From Thalassospiraceae bacterium LMO-SO8 (lineage in GTDB: Bacteria > Pseudomonadota > Alphaproteobacteria > Rhodospirillales > Casp-alpha2): a stretch of DNA of 64,000 nt. Numbering within the stretch: the stretch's first letter is position 1; each line of letters opens with the position of its first letter. Position numbers and translations under genes: made by a program. The stretch spans positions 2,841,001-2,905,000 of the forward strand of contig CP134226.1 of NCBI GenBank assembly GCA_031655335.1, read 5' to 3'. Below are positions 16,800 through 24,578 of the stretch, in pieces. The notes beneath the pieces were generated by a model, which was given only the letters and a program-made list of their open reading frames with translations, did no database searches and was not told the DNA's origin.

Positions 16800-18080
16800 A
16801 TGACGGACCTGACACAGGCGGGCGGCGACGCCCTCGCCCAATCCCACGACCGGGCCAAGGCGCGCTACGGCGATATCCGGGGCCGCAACCTGGCCCTGGA
16901 CATGACCCGCGGCAAGCCGTCGGCGGCGCAGCTGGACCTGTCCGACGCGCTGTTGACCAACGTGACGGCGGAGGAGGTGCGTGACGACGACGGCACGGAC
17001 CTGCGCAACTATGGTGGTCTGGCCGGCACGCCGGCCTGCCGCAAGCTGTTCGGGGACTACCTGGGCGTGCCCGCCGATCAGGTCGTGATCGGCGGCAATT
17101 CCTCTCTGCAAATGATGTACGGCGTCCTGGCCCGGGCCATGACCTTCGGCGTTGTCGGCGGCAAGGGGCCGTGGCGGGACGAGGGGGCGACGGTGATCTG
17201 CCCCGTTCCGGGCTATGACCGGCACTTCGCGATCTGCGAGGAACTGGGCCTGGACATGGTTTCCGTCGATATGAAGGACGACGGGCCGGACATGGACGCG
17301 GTCGAGGACCTGGTCAAGGACCCCAAGGTCAAGGCCATCTGGTGCGTGCCCAAGTATTCCAACCCGACGGGGGCGACCTATTCGGACGCCGTGGTCGAGC
17401 GGCTGGCCAAGATGAAAGCGGCGGCCCCCGATTTCCGAATCCTGTGGGACAACGCCTATGCCGTGCACCATCTGGGCCAGGGGCTGGACACGGTCGCCGA
17501 CATCCTGACGGTCTGCGAGACGGCGGGCTGCCCGGACCGGCCGTTCATCTTCGGCTCGACGTCCAAGATCACCTACGCCGGGGCGGGGATCGCCATGTTC
17601 GCGGGGTCCAAGGCCAACGTGAAGGACGCGTTGGACCATCTGTTCTTCGAAACCATCGGCCCGGACAAGATCACCCAGCTGCGTCAGGTCAAGTTCTTCA
17701 AGGACATGGACGGCATCCTGGCCCATATGGAGGGGCATGCGAAGCTCTGCGCGCCCAAGTTCAAGGCCGTGGACGACGCGTTGACGAAGCATTTGGCGGG
17801 CAAGGGCATCGCGACCTGGACCCGGCCCAAGGGGGGCTATTTCGTCAGCCTGGACGTGCTCGACGGCTGCGCCAAAGAGGTCATCCGTCTGGCCGGCGAG
17901 GCCGGGGTCAAGCTGACGCCCGCCGGGTCGTGCTTCCCCTACGGCAAGGACCCGAACGACCGCAACATCCGCCTGGCGCCGACCCTGCCGCCGCTGGATG
18001 AGGTGGTTCAGGCGATGGAAGTGGTCTGCGCCTGTGTCGAGCTGGCTTGCCTCAACAAGCTGGCCGAAGCCCAAAAATAG
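16800..18080 (+). CDS. Aspartate aminotransferase, subgroup Ic (Aminotran_MocR fold type I)
   Basis: 426 residues, PLP enzyme. The N-terminal LDMTRGKPSAAQLDLS and NYGGLAGTPACRKLFG, the PLP-anchoring NSS region, CVPKYSNPTGATYS, WDNAYAVHHL, and GSTSKITYAGAG with the Schiff-base Lys all match the aspartate transaminase subgroup Ic (PF12897). There is no helix-turn-helix, so it is not a MocR regulator. The start at 16800 follows GGAGAG; an ATG at 16788 in frame would remove that spacing. It probably forms an operon with the aldehyde dehydrogenase. Confidence 0.88.
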   Translation: MTDLTQAGGDALAQSHDRAKARYGDIRGRNLALDMTRGKPSAAQLDLSDALLTNVTAEEVRDDDGTDLRNYGGLAGTPACRKLFGDYLGVPADQVVIGGNSSLQMMYGVLARAMTFGVVGGKGPWRDEGATVICPVPGYDRHFAICEELGLDMVSVDMKDDGPDMDAVEDLVKDPKVKAIWCVPKYSNPTGATYSDAVVERLAKMKAAAPDFRILWDNAYAVHHLGQGLDTVADILTVCETAGCPDRPFIFGSTSKITYAGAGIAMFAGSKANVKDALDHLFFETIGPDKITQLRQVKFFKDMDGILAHMEGHAKLCAPKFKAVDDALTKHLAGKGIATWTRPKGGYFVSLDVLDGCAKEVIRLAGEAGVKLTPAGSCFPYGKDPNDRNIRLAPTLPPLDEVVQAMEVVCACVELACLNKLAEAQK

Positions 18081-18092
18081 CCGCCGGGCCGG

Positions 18093-18788
18093 TCAGGATG
18101 CCTGATTGAAGAACGTGCGCCCTGCGTCCGATTGGCCGTAAGCGTCGACCAGATCACGGATATGCGCCTCGACCAGGGCGCGGGCACCGTCCGCGTCGCC
18201 GGCTTCCATGGCGGCCATTATCCGCCTGTGTTCGTCAACGGACCGGGATGGAAGATGGGGGATGTTGGCAAGCACCGCTTGGTAGCGTCTGAAACGAATC
18301 TTCACCCGGTTGTAGGTTTCCACCAACAGGCCGTTTTGCGCCGCGGCGACCAGGGAATCATGAAATTCCGCGGCCCGGGCGTAATAGCCGTCGTAGTCCT
18401 TGATCCGGATTAATTCTTCAAGCTCGTCGTTCATGCGGCGCAAGTCGGCAAAACGCGCCGCCGGTTGCCGCCTGGCGGCCGAGGCGGCGGCAAAACCTTC
18501 GATCGCCATGCGCAGGTCGAACAGCTCGCGTAATTCGCTTTCCGACAGGGGCGTGACGACGGCCCCCCGATGGGGTTCCAGAATCAGAAGCCCCTGGGCC
18601 GCGACGATGCGCAGAGCCTCGCGCAGCGGTACCCGGCTGACGTTGCAGCGTTTCGAAAGCGCATGTTCCACGAGACGTTCGCCGGGTGGAAAGCGGCCGG
18701 CCACGATCTCACCTGAAATCCATTCAGCCAACCGTTCCGGCAATAGGTCCGGACGGGGAAAGTCGGTGGTTTCAGTTTCGATGGCCAT
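18093..18788 (-). CDS. GntR-family transcriptional regulator, FadR/FCD type
   Basis: 231 residues. The winged helix (residues ~15-85) includes LVEHALSKRCNVSRVPLRE and PHRGAVVTPLS. The all-helical FCD ligand domain (~90-220) has DLRMAIEGFAA, FHDSLVAAAQN and DEHRRIMAAMEAGD, carrying the Asp/His residues that bind a metal and organic acid in this family. It is divergent from the CoA-transferase operon. The 137-nt AT-rich gap contains a palindrome (18852-18864), so it most likely regulates that operon and itself in response to an organic acid or its CoA ester. Confidence 0.9.
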   Translation of the reverse strand: MAIETETTDFPRPDLLPERLAEWISGEIVAGRFPPGERLVEHALSKRCNVSRVPLREALRIVAAQGLLILEPHRGAVVTPLSESELRELFDLRMAIEGFAAASAARRQPAARFADLRRMNDELEELIRIKDYDGYYARAAEFHDSLVAAAQNGLLVETYNRVKIRFRRYQAVLANIPHLPSRSVDEHRRIMAAMEAGDADGARALVEAHIRDLVDAYGQSDAGRTFFNQAS

Positions 18789-18851
18789 ATCGTCCCCCTG
18801 ATAGGGCGTTGGAGAGGGATAGGAAAGGATTATATATTTTCTAATTGACTA

Positions 18852-18864
18852 ATTGTATAACAAT
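18852..18864. promoter_or_regulatory. Candidate GntR operator
   Basis: ATTGT-ATA-ACAAT is a perfect inverted repeat resembling the TTGTATACAA-type sites of FCD-family GntR proteins. It lies in an AT-rich block (about 18830-18875) between the divergent regulator and CoA-transferase genes. Confidence 0.55.
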
Positions 18865-18925
18865 ATTAAGTTTCTGATTGGCCCGTCGCGAAAGATGCGG
18901 GCGGTAATGATCGTGGGAGGACTGA

Positions 18926-20137
18926 ATGGCGCTGCCTTTGGACGGAATCCGGGTGCTTGACCTGACGCGGGCGCTGTCCGGGCCGTTTTGCACGATGATC
19001 TTGGGCGACCTGGGGGCGGACGTTCTGAAGGCCGAGCCGGTGGGCGAGGGCGACATGTGCCGCGCCTGGGGCCCGTTCGATCACGGTATCGGCTGTTTCT
19101 TTCTGTCCGTGAACCGGAACAAGCGGTCCCTGGCCGTGGATTTCCGCAGCGACGGCGGCCAGGCGGTGTTGCGCGATCTGGCCCGCGAGGCCGATGTCCT
19201 GGTCGAGAATTTCAAGCCGGGAACCATCGAGAAGCTGGGTCTGGATTACGACAGCTTGAAGAAGGTCAATCCGCGCCTGATCCACGCCACCATCACGGGG
19301 TTCGGCTCCGACGGGCCCTACGGCACCTGGCCCGGGTTCGATCAGATCGCCCAGGGCATGTCGGGCATGATGAGCATTTCCGGTGAGCCTGACGGCCCGC
19401 CGACGCGCCTGGGAGTGCCGCTCGCGGATTTGGTCTCGGGCATGTGGCTGTCCACGGGCATCACCGCCGCCATCCACCAGCGCACGGCGACGGGGCAGGG
19501 GCAAAAGGTCGATACCTCGCTGTTGGCCTCCGTGGTCGGCATGCTCTGCGTCCAGGGTCAGCGGTATCTGAGCCTGGGGGACATTCCCGGCCGAATGGGC
19601 AACGAACATCCGGTGATCTACCCCTACGGCGCCTTTCAGGCGTCGGACGCTCTGGTCAACATCGCCGCTGCCAATCAGACCCAATGGCGGAAATTGTGCG
19701 ACATCCTGGGGCTTGCCGAACTGGCGGAAGATCCGGACTTCGCGGACAACACGGCCCGCGACCGCAACCGCGGCCGCCTGCGCGATCTATTGAACGGCAA
19801 ACTGGCGGCCAAAACGGCCATCGAATGGTCCGGAATATTGATGGAAGCGGGTATTCCCGCCGGGCCGGTCTACGACCTGGGGCAGATGTTCAACGACCCA
19901 CAGGTGGCGCACGCGGGCATGGTGGAAACGATCAGCCATCCAGTCATCGGGGATCTGCACTTGCTGTCCAACCCGTTGCGCCTGGACGCGGTCGGGCCGA
20001 AAACCGTACGCCTTGCGCCGCCGGCCCTGGGGGAACACAGCGAAGCGGTTCTTACGGATTGGGGCATCGCGCCGGACCGTATCCAACGTCTCATTGACGA
20101 TGGGTCAATCGAGAACAGCACAGCGAGGATGACATGA
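18926..20137 (+). CDS. CaiB/BaiF family (class III) CoA transferase
   Basis: 403 residues, moves CoA between carboxylic acids through an aspartyl intermediate. Motifs: GIRVLDLTRALSGPFCTMIL at the N-terminus, GADVLKAE, SVNRNKRSLAVD, VLVENFKPGTIEKLGLDY, and GFGSDGPYGTWPGFDQIAQG carrying the catalytic-type Asp. The acid acceptor is unknown; formyl-CoA/oxalate assignments are common default names and are not supported by the context. It is the first gene of a three-gene unit with a VOC protein and a crotonase and overlaps the next gene by 4 nt (ATGA). GGAGG lies 5-9 nt before the start. Confidence 0.9.
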   Translation: MALPLDGIRVLDLTRALSGPFCTMILGDLGADVLKAEPVGEGDMCRAWGPFDHGIGCFFLSVNRNKRSLAVDFRSDGGQAVLRDLAREADVLVENFKPGTIEKLGLDYDSLKKVNPRLIHATITGFGSDGPYGTWPGFDQIAQGMSGMMSISGEPDGPPTRLGVPLADLVSGMWLSTGITAAIHQRTATGQGQKVDTSLLASVVGMLCVQGQRYLSLGDIPGRMGNEHPVIYPYGAFQASDALVNIAAANQTQWRKLCDILGLAELAEDPDFADNTARDRNRGRLRDLLNGKLAAKTAIEWSGILMEAGIPAGPVYDLGQMFNDPQVAHAGMVETISHPVIGDLHLLSNPLRLDAVGPKTVRLAPPALGEHSEAVLTDWGIAPDRIQRLIDDGSIENSTARMT

Positions 20138-21066
20138 CATCATCACCTAAACTTTCCTACGTCGCCCTGGTTTCCCGCGATGTGCCCGCCGCATGCGAGG
20201 TTCTGAGCGGTGTCCTGGGGCTGACGCGGACCGATTGTGCCCTGGGCGGGGGGGACACCGTGCCGGTGTTCGCCACCGGCGAGGCAGCCCTTGCCCTGTT
20301 CGAGCCGGGCGACCCCTTTGTCCACGGAACGGACCGCACCGGCGTGCATCATATCGGCCTGTCCGTCGATGACGTGGATGCGACCGCCGCGCGCCTTGCG
20401 GCGGCGGGAATTTCCGCGCGTGACGCGGGCTCGCCGGGCCTGGCCGGGGGGCGCCATGTGGAACTCGATCCGGACGCCACCGTGGGGGTGCGGACCTGTC
20501 TGGTCGATCCGCTGACCATCGAGAGGTCGTCGTCGCCCCGGATCGAGCGTATCGATCATCTGGGCGTCGCCAGTTCCGACAACCGGAAGGCCATCGCGGT
20601 GTTCACCGATACGCTCGGTCTGCCGATCGAAAGCCAGCAGACGGATATGGAAGTCCAGACGACGGTCGAAAGCTTCACCTCGGACAAATACGGTGTCGTC
20701 TATCACAGCCGCCCGCCTCAGCCCGTCGGCGGCCTACGCGTCGCATTCCTGACCGCCGGTGATTGCGAGTTGGAGTTTCTACAGAACTTCGACCCGTCCC
20801 ACGGCGCGGCGATTGCCCATGGGGCTTCGGGCACGACGCGGCAGGACCAGGGGGCCATTACGAAGTACATCAACACGCGCGGCCAGGGCCTGCATCATGT
20901 CGCCCTGAAGTCGCCGGACATCAACGCGACGCTTGCCGCCCTCGGCGACGCCGGATGCACCATGATCGATACCGTGGGGCGGCCGGGGTCGCGGCGGGCG
21001 CTGATCGGGTTCATCCATCCTAAAAGCCTTGGCGGGCTTCTGCTCCATGTCGTCCAGCGTGATTGA
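20134..21066 (+). CDS. Two-module VOC protein, second half methylmalonyl-CoA epimerase-like
   Basis: 310 residues made of two vicinal-oxygen-chelate modules. The first (residues ~5-125) has GVHHIGLSVDDVDATAARL. The second (~137-308) has IDHLGVA, CELEFLQ, GQGLHHVALKS and FIHPKSLGGLLL, closely like methylmalonyl-CoA epimerase (~145 residues alone). Expected metal ligands include His142, the Glu in CELEFLQ and His254/255. The last epimerase ligand, normally Glu in a LIEL motif, is His305 here (LLLHVVQ). It could epimerise or otherwise act on a branched acyl-CoA made by the adjacent CoA transferase. Start and stop both overlap neighbouring genes, so translation is coupled. Confidence 0.85.
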   Translation: MTSSPKLSYVALVSRDVPAACEVLSGVLGLTRTDCALGGGDTVPVFATGEAALALFEPGDPFVHGTDRTGVHHIGLSVDDVDATAARLAAAGISARDAGSPGLAGGRHVELDPDATVGVRTCLVDPLTIERSSSPRIERIDHLGVASSDNRKAIAVFTDTLGLPIESQQTDMEVQTTVESFTSDKYGVVYHSRPPQPVGGLRVAFLTAGDCELEFLQNFDPSHGAAIAHGASGTTRQDQGAITKYINTRGQGLHHVALKSPDINATLAALGDAGCTMIDTVGRPGSRRALIGFIHPKSLGGLLLHVVQRD

Positions 21067-21832
21067 GCCGCCGGTTCGCGCGTCGGAACGCGCCGGCGTT
21101 CTGATCCTTACCATCGACCGTGAACAGGCGGGGAATTCAATCTCCCGCGACACGGCTCAGGCCATGCGCGACGCCTTGGACGGCACAACCGGCAGAACCG
21201 ATCTGCGCGGCATCGTCGTGACCGGCGCCGGTGATCGTTTCTTCTGTACCGGCGGCGATTTGAAGGCCTACCGCGCGATATCCTCGTCCGAGGAATTGGC
21301 CGAGACCTTCGGCGTGGTCCGTGGTCTGCTCGACGCGATCGAGGCTCATCCCCTGCCGGTCATCGCGGCCATCAACGGCTATGCCCTGGGCGGCGGCGCG
21401 GAACTGGCCTTGGCCTGCGATCTGCGGTTCGCGGCTGAGGGGGCCAAGATCGGCCTGCCGCAGGCGCGGCTCGGCATCATTCCCGGCTGGAACGGCGCCG
21501 AGCGCCTGATGCATGTCGTGGGATACGCCCGCGCCATGCGGATGCTGTTGAGCTGTGAGCAACTGTCAGCCAAGGCGGCCCTGGACCAGGGCCTGATTGA
21601 CGCCGTGGTCACGGCGGAAGACGTCGTGGATCATGCCGTGGGTTTCCTAACCGGCATGCCGGCGGCGCCCCTGGCGGTGTCCGCGACGAAACAGGCCCTG
21701 CGCGCGGCCGCGCGCGGCGAAGGGCGGTCGGCCGGAGAGGCGCTTTTGGAAGACTTGTGGTTTTCCGAGGATCACCGCGAGGCAGAGCAGGCCTTTGCCG
21801 AAAAACGCGCCGCCGTCTTCAAGGGACGGTGA
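21047..21832 (+). CDS. Crotonase (enoyl-CoA hydratase/isomerase) family protein
   Basis: 261 residues. The crotonase fold is evident: oxyanion-hole FFCTGGDLKAY and NGYALGGGAELALACD. Rat enoyl-CoA hydratase uses Glu144 and Glu164. The first is kept (Glu119), but the second is Gln139 in GLPQARLGIIPG. A plain hydratase reaction is therefore doubtful, and isomerase, hydrolase, lyase or decarboxylase chemistry is possible. The ATG at 21047 overlaps the VOC gene by 20 nt, and the gene closes the GntR-controlled cluster. About 20 nt separate its end from the convergent trcR. Confidence 0.88.
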   Translation: MSSSVIEPPVRASERAGVLILTIDREQAGNSISRDTAQAMRDALDGTTGRTDLRGIVVTGAGDRFFCTGGDLKAYRAISSSEELAETFGVVRGLLDAIEAHPLPVIAAINGYALGGGAELALACDLRFAAEGAKIGLPQARLGIIPGWNGAERLMHVVGYARAMRMLLSCEQLSAKAALDQGLIDAVVTAEDVVDHAVGFLTGMPAAPLAVSATKQALRAAARGEGRSAGEALLEDLWFSEDHREAEQAFAEKRAAVFKGR

Positions 21833-21850
21833 CGGGACGGCGGGGCAGGC

Positions 21851-22516
21851 TCAGTCCTGAGCACTTTCCGTGGTCGGCCAGACGGATTCCGCGCTGGGCT
21901 CGACCGCCGGGGCGGGCTCGGCCGGGGCGGGCGGTGCCGCCGGTTCCATGCCCTGAGCACCCGATGCCTGGGCCGCCGGGCCGTGAACGGTGCCGGCCCG
22001 CGCACGGGCGACGGCGATGACCTTCTCCAGGTCGTCGGCCGTACACAGGCCCAGACCCACCGGGTTCTGCGGCTTGATGTTCGAGGTGTTCCAGTGAGAA
22101 CGGTCGCGCACGGACATGATGGTCGGCTTGGTCGTGCCGATCAGCTTGGAAATCTGGCCGTCCGACATTTCCGGATAGTTCTTCACCAGCCAGGCGATGG
22201 CGTCGGGCCGGTCCTGGCGTTTGGCCACGGGGGTGTAGCGCGCACCCTTGGTCTTGGCCTTCGGCAGGGGCAGGGACGGCTTGGCGGCTTTAAGGCTGGC
22301 CGTGGCGTCGCCTTCGCAGCGCTCCAGTTCCTCCTGGGTCAGTTCACCGGCCTGCACGGGGTCGAGCCCCTGCATGCCGACGGCGACTTCGTCGTCGGCG
22401 ATGGCCTGGACTTCCAGTTCATGCAGACCGCAGAATTCGGCGATCTGCCTGAAGGTGAGGGCCGTGTTCTCCACAAGCCAGACGGCTGTGGCCTTCGGCA
22501 TCAACGGACGCGCCAT
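21851..22516 (-). CDS. trcR: DUF1013 protein, cell-cycle transcriptional regulator TrcR
   Basis: 221 residues. DUF1013 is an alphaproteobacterial family; proteins of this family are called TrcR. Conserved stretches here are MPKATAVWLVENTALTFRQIAEFCGLHELEVQAIAD, split as two helix-turn-helix-like halves, and PDAIAWLVKNYPEMSDGQISKLIGTTKPT with VRDRSHWN. The last ~60 residues are Ala/Pro-rich and probably disordered. It has a good sigma70-like promoter (22608-22635). The family match is firm; the regulatory role is taken from the family and not shown by the sequence itself. Confidence 0.88.
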   Translation of the reverse strand: MARPLMPKATAVWLVENTALTFRQIAEFCGLHELEVQAIADDEVAVGMQGLDPVQAGELTQEELERCEGDATASLKAAKPSLPLPKAKTKGARYTPVAKRQDRPDAIAWLVKNYPEMSDGQISKLIGTTKPTIMSVRDRSHWNTSNIKPQNPVGLGLCTADDLEKVIAVARARAGTVHGPAAQASGAQGMEPAAPPAPAEPAPAVEPSAESVWPTTESAQD

Positions 22517-22607
22517 AATTACCTTCCCATTCGGTGTTGGATTTCGGGATTGTCTTGTCGACCAGCACGCCCCCGCGCGTACGGGGACGCACCGGAACTT
22601 GCGACGT

Positions 22608-22635
22608 TATATAGGCACAAGGGCCCTCGGGTCAA
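22608..22635 (-). promoter_or_regulatory. Putative promoter of trcR
   Basis: On the minus strand TTGACC is followed after 16 nt by TATATA, about 90 nt before the trcR ATG. Confidence 0.55.
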
Positions 22636-22657
22636 AGGATCAGATTGAATTTGGCGG

Positions 22658-23659
22658 CTATTCCGCCACCTGGAACACGATTTTGCCGATGTGCCGGTTG
22701 GATTCCATCAATTCGTGGGCCTCGCGCGCCTGATTCAGGGAAAACGTCTTGTAAATCACGGGCTTGACCGCTCCCTTCTCGATCAGGGGCCAGACGTTCT
22801 CGCGTACGGCCTTTGCGATCACGCCCTTGCGCGCGACCGATTGGGCGCGCAGGGTCGATCCGGTGATGGTCAGGCGCTTCAGCATCAGGGGCATGAAGTT
22901 GATTTCGGCCTTGGCCCCCTTCATGAAGGCGATGTTGACCAGACGCCCGTCGCGGTTGAGGGATTTCAGGTTCTTTTCGATGTAATCGCCGCCGACCATG
23001 TCGAGGATCACGTCGACCCCCTTGCCGCCGGTGAAGTCCTTGGCGGCCTCGACGAAGTCTTCTTCCCGGTAGTTGACGGCGCGCGCGGCCCCCAGGTCCA
23101 GGCAGGCCTGGCATTTTTCGGCGCTGCCCGCCGTGGCGATGACCTTCGCACCGAGTTGGCTCGCGACCTGAATCGCCGTGGTGCCGATGCCGGACGTGCC
23201 GCCGTGGACCATCAGGGTCTCGCCCGGCTTCAGGTCGCCGCGTTCGTACAGGTTGGTCCATACGGTGAAGAAGGTTTCCGGCAGAGCGGCCGCCTCGACC
23301 ATGGACAGGCCCTTGGGCATGGGCAGGCACTGTTCCGTAGGCGCCGTGACGTATTCGCCATACCCGCCGCCCGCGACCAGGGCGCAGAGCGTGTCGCCGA
23401 TCTTCCAGCCTTCGACACCGTCGCCCAGGGCGGCCACGGTGCCCGACACCTCCAGTCCCGGAATGTCCGTCACGCCCTCGGGCGGGGCGTAATGACCCAG
23501 GCGCTGCACCACGTCGGGGCGGTTGACGCCGGCGGCCGCGACACGGATCAGGACCTCGCCCTTGGCGGGGGCGGGCACGGGGCGTGTCGTGATGCGCAAC
23601 TGTTCCGGGCCGCCGGGCTCGGTGATTTCGACGCAGGTCATTTCCGTGGGCAGGGACAT
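22658..23659 (-). CDS. NAD(P)H:quinone oxidoreductase, zeta-crystallin/PIG3 type
   Basis: 333 residues, medium-chain dehydrogenase/reductase without the zinc-binding residues. The N-terminal GroES-like half has GVNRPDVVQRLGHY and PGLEVSGTV; the Rossmann half has the nucleotide motif GGTSGIGTTAIQ (AXXGXXG variant), then ILDMVGGDYIEKNL. It probably reduces quinones or enones with NADPH in the cytosol. It is transcribed toward trcR but separated by the trcR promoter region. It is divergent from the DUF1192 gene. Confidence 0.9.
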   Translation of the reverse strand: MSLPTEMTCVEITEPGGPEQLRITTRPVPAPAKGEVLIRVAAAGVNRPDVVQRLGHYAPPEGVTDIPGLEVSGTVAALGDGVEGWKIGDTLCALVAGGGYGEYVTAPTEQCLPMPKGLSMVEAAALPETFFTVWTNLYERGDLKPGETLMVHGGTSGIGTTAIQVASQLGAKVIATAGSAEKCQACLDLGAARAVNYREEDFVEAAKDFTGGKGVDVILDMVGGDYIEKNLKSLNRDGRLVNIAFMKGAKAEINFMPLMLKRLTITGSTLRAQSVARKGVIAKAVRENVWPLIEKGAVKPVIYKTFSLNQAREAHELMESNRHIGKIVFQVAE

Positions 23660-23743
23660 CAGCGTATCCGTTCGCTAGTGGGTTTTCCAAAGGCCCCTTC
23701 ACCTAGTAGATTGAGGCCCCAAAGCGCAAGAGGGGATGACGCC

Positions 23744-23932
23744 ATGGCCATGGACGCGGACGATCTGGAACCGCAGAAGAAAAAGCCGGACCTGAAGAAT
23801 CTGGAGGTGATGTCGATCGAGGCGCTGAACGACTATATCGCCGATCTGGAGGCCGAAATCGCGCGCGTGCGCGAGACCATCAAGGCCAAGGAAGCCGCGC
23901 GCCAAAGCGCCGACAGCTTTTTCAAGTCCTAG
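23744..23932 (+). CDS. DUF1192 small protein
   Basis: 62 residues. The conserved DUF1192 core LEVMSIEALNDYIADLEAEIARVRETI is one amphipathic helix, here cited as its two halves SIEALNDYIADLEAEI and ARVRETIKAKEAAR. It ends SADSFFKS as usual for the family. Function unknown. The ATG at 23744 follows GAGGGGATGA. The stop overlaps the end of the convergent membrane-protein gene by 4 nt. Confidence 0.85.
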   Translation: MAMDADDLEPQKKKPDLKNLEVMSIEALNDYIADLEAEIARVRETIKAKEAARQSADSFFKS

Positions 23933-24201
23933 GCTCTAGCGGGGGGCTCCCGCGGTTCTGGCGCCGCCGCCGCGCGGGCGGCCGTCATCGCCCGCCGCTT
24001 GCGCCGCGACGCCATGAATATCAGCCAGCCGACGGGGCCCAGGAACAGCACGATGACCAGCCAGCCCATGCGCGGGCTGAACGGGCAGGCGGCCCCGTCC
24101 TCGGCCGGCTTGGCCGGGGCGATGTCCTTCGACAGGGCGACATGGATCAGCGGCAGGACGAAGCCGATCACGATCACGGCCCAGGCGGCGGCAGGCGACA
24201 T
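23929..24201 (-). CDS. Small two-span membrane protein (PLDc_N-like)
   Basis: 90 residues with two hydrophobic segments (about residues 5-24 and 45-64). The second ends FLGPVGWLIFMASRRKRR, resembling the phospholipase-D N-terminal membrane motif (PLDc_N), which occurs alone in many small proteins of unknown function. A charged loop containing a single Cys joins the spans, and the tail is Ala/Pro-rich. A GAGGAA site precedes the ATG. Confidence 0.7.
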   Translation of the reverse strand: MSPAAAWAVIVIGFVLPLIHVALSKDIAPAKPAEDGAACPFSPRMGWLVIVLFLGPVGWLIFMASRRKRRAMTAARAAAAPEPREPPARA

Positions 24202-24313
24202 GGCGATTCCTCTGCTTACAATTAGGGGAAACTTAACATCCCAAGGGTAGCCTGCAAGCAGGACACGAGGCGAAAGTGTCCTTTTACTTCTATGCCTCCC
24301 TGAAAACTCGACG

Positions 24314-24345
24314 ACCGCCCTCCCAACCCGGGGGCGGTTATTTTT
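24314..24345 (+). terminator. Terminator-like hairpin in the 24.2-24.6 kb gap
   Basis: ACCGCCC pairs with GGGCGGT (7 bp) around an 11-nt loop and is followed by TATTTTT. What transcript it ends is unclear. Confidence 0.5.
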
Positions 24346-24461
24346 ATGTCGGGGCGGGGAAGATTCCGTGAATTCCCGGGTAAATTCGCGGTTGTCAATA
24401 ACCCTTTACAGTTGACGGTTTTATGACGGCTGGCTACGCTTCCCCGGTCATTCAGGCGAGT

Positions 24462-24489
24462 TTGACAGGTGTGAGGCATATAAAATAAT
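24462..24489 (+). promoter_or_regulatory. Putative promoter of the tandem thioesterase genes
   Basis: A perfect TTGACA is followed after 16 nt by AATAAT (5 of 6 consensus bases), about 90 nt before the first thioesterase start. Confidence 0.6.
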
Positions 24490-24491
24490 TA

Positions 24492-24520
24492 AAGGGCCGC
24501 TGGGCAAACCGGCGGCCCTT
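24492..24520. promoter_or_regulatory. Hairpin at the start of the thioesterase leader
   Basis: AAGGGCCGC pairs with GCGGCCCTT around an 11-nt loop, just after the -10 element, so transcripts would begin with it. Alternatively it terminates a transcript coming from either side. Confidence 0.4.
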
Positions 24521-24578
24521 AATCAATTCTGGACCCGTATTTTCGGGCCTTCCATTCCAACGAAAAGCCCCGCCCGCC

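Larger units (their letters stand above)
24202..24578. other. Intergenic region with several hairpins
   Basis: This 377-nt gap holds no convincing gene. Going left to right there is GGACAC...GTGTCC followed by TTTT (24261-24285), a terminator-like ACCGCCC...GGGCGGT followed by TATTTTTAT (24314-24345), a TTGACA/AATAAT promoter (24462-24489), and an AAGGGCCGC...GCGGCCCTT hairpin (24492-24520). Two terminator-like hairpins facing plus, with no plus-strand gene end nearby (the closest is at 23932), leave room for an unannotated small RNA. Confidence 0.5.

Noticed and set aside
16800..18080. MocR regulator
   Set aside because: The protein has the Aminotran_MocR fold but no DNA-binding domain, so it is an aminotransferase.
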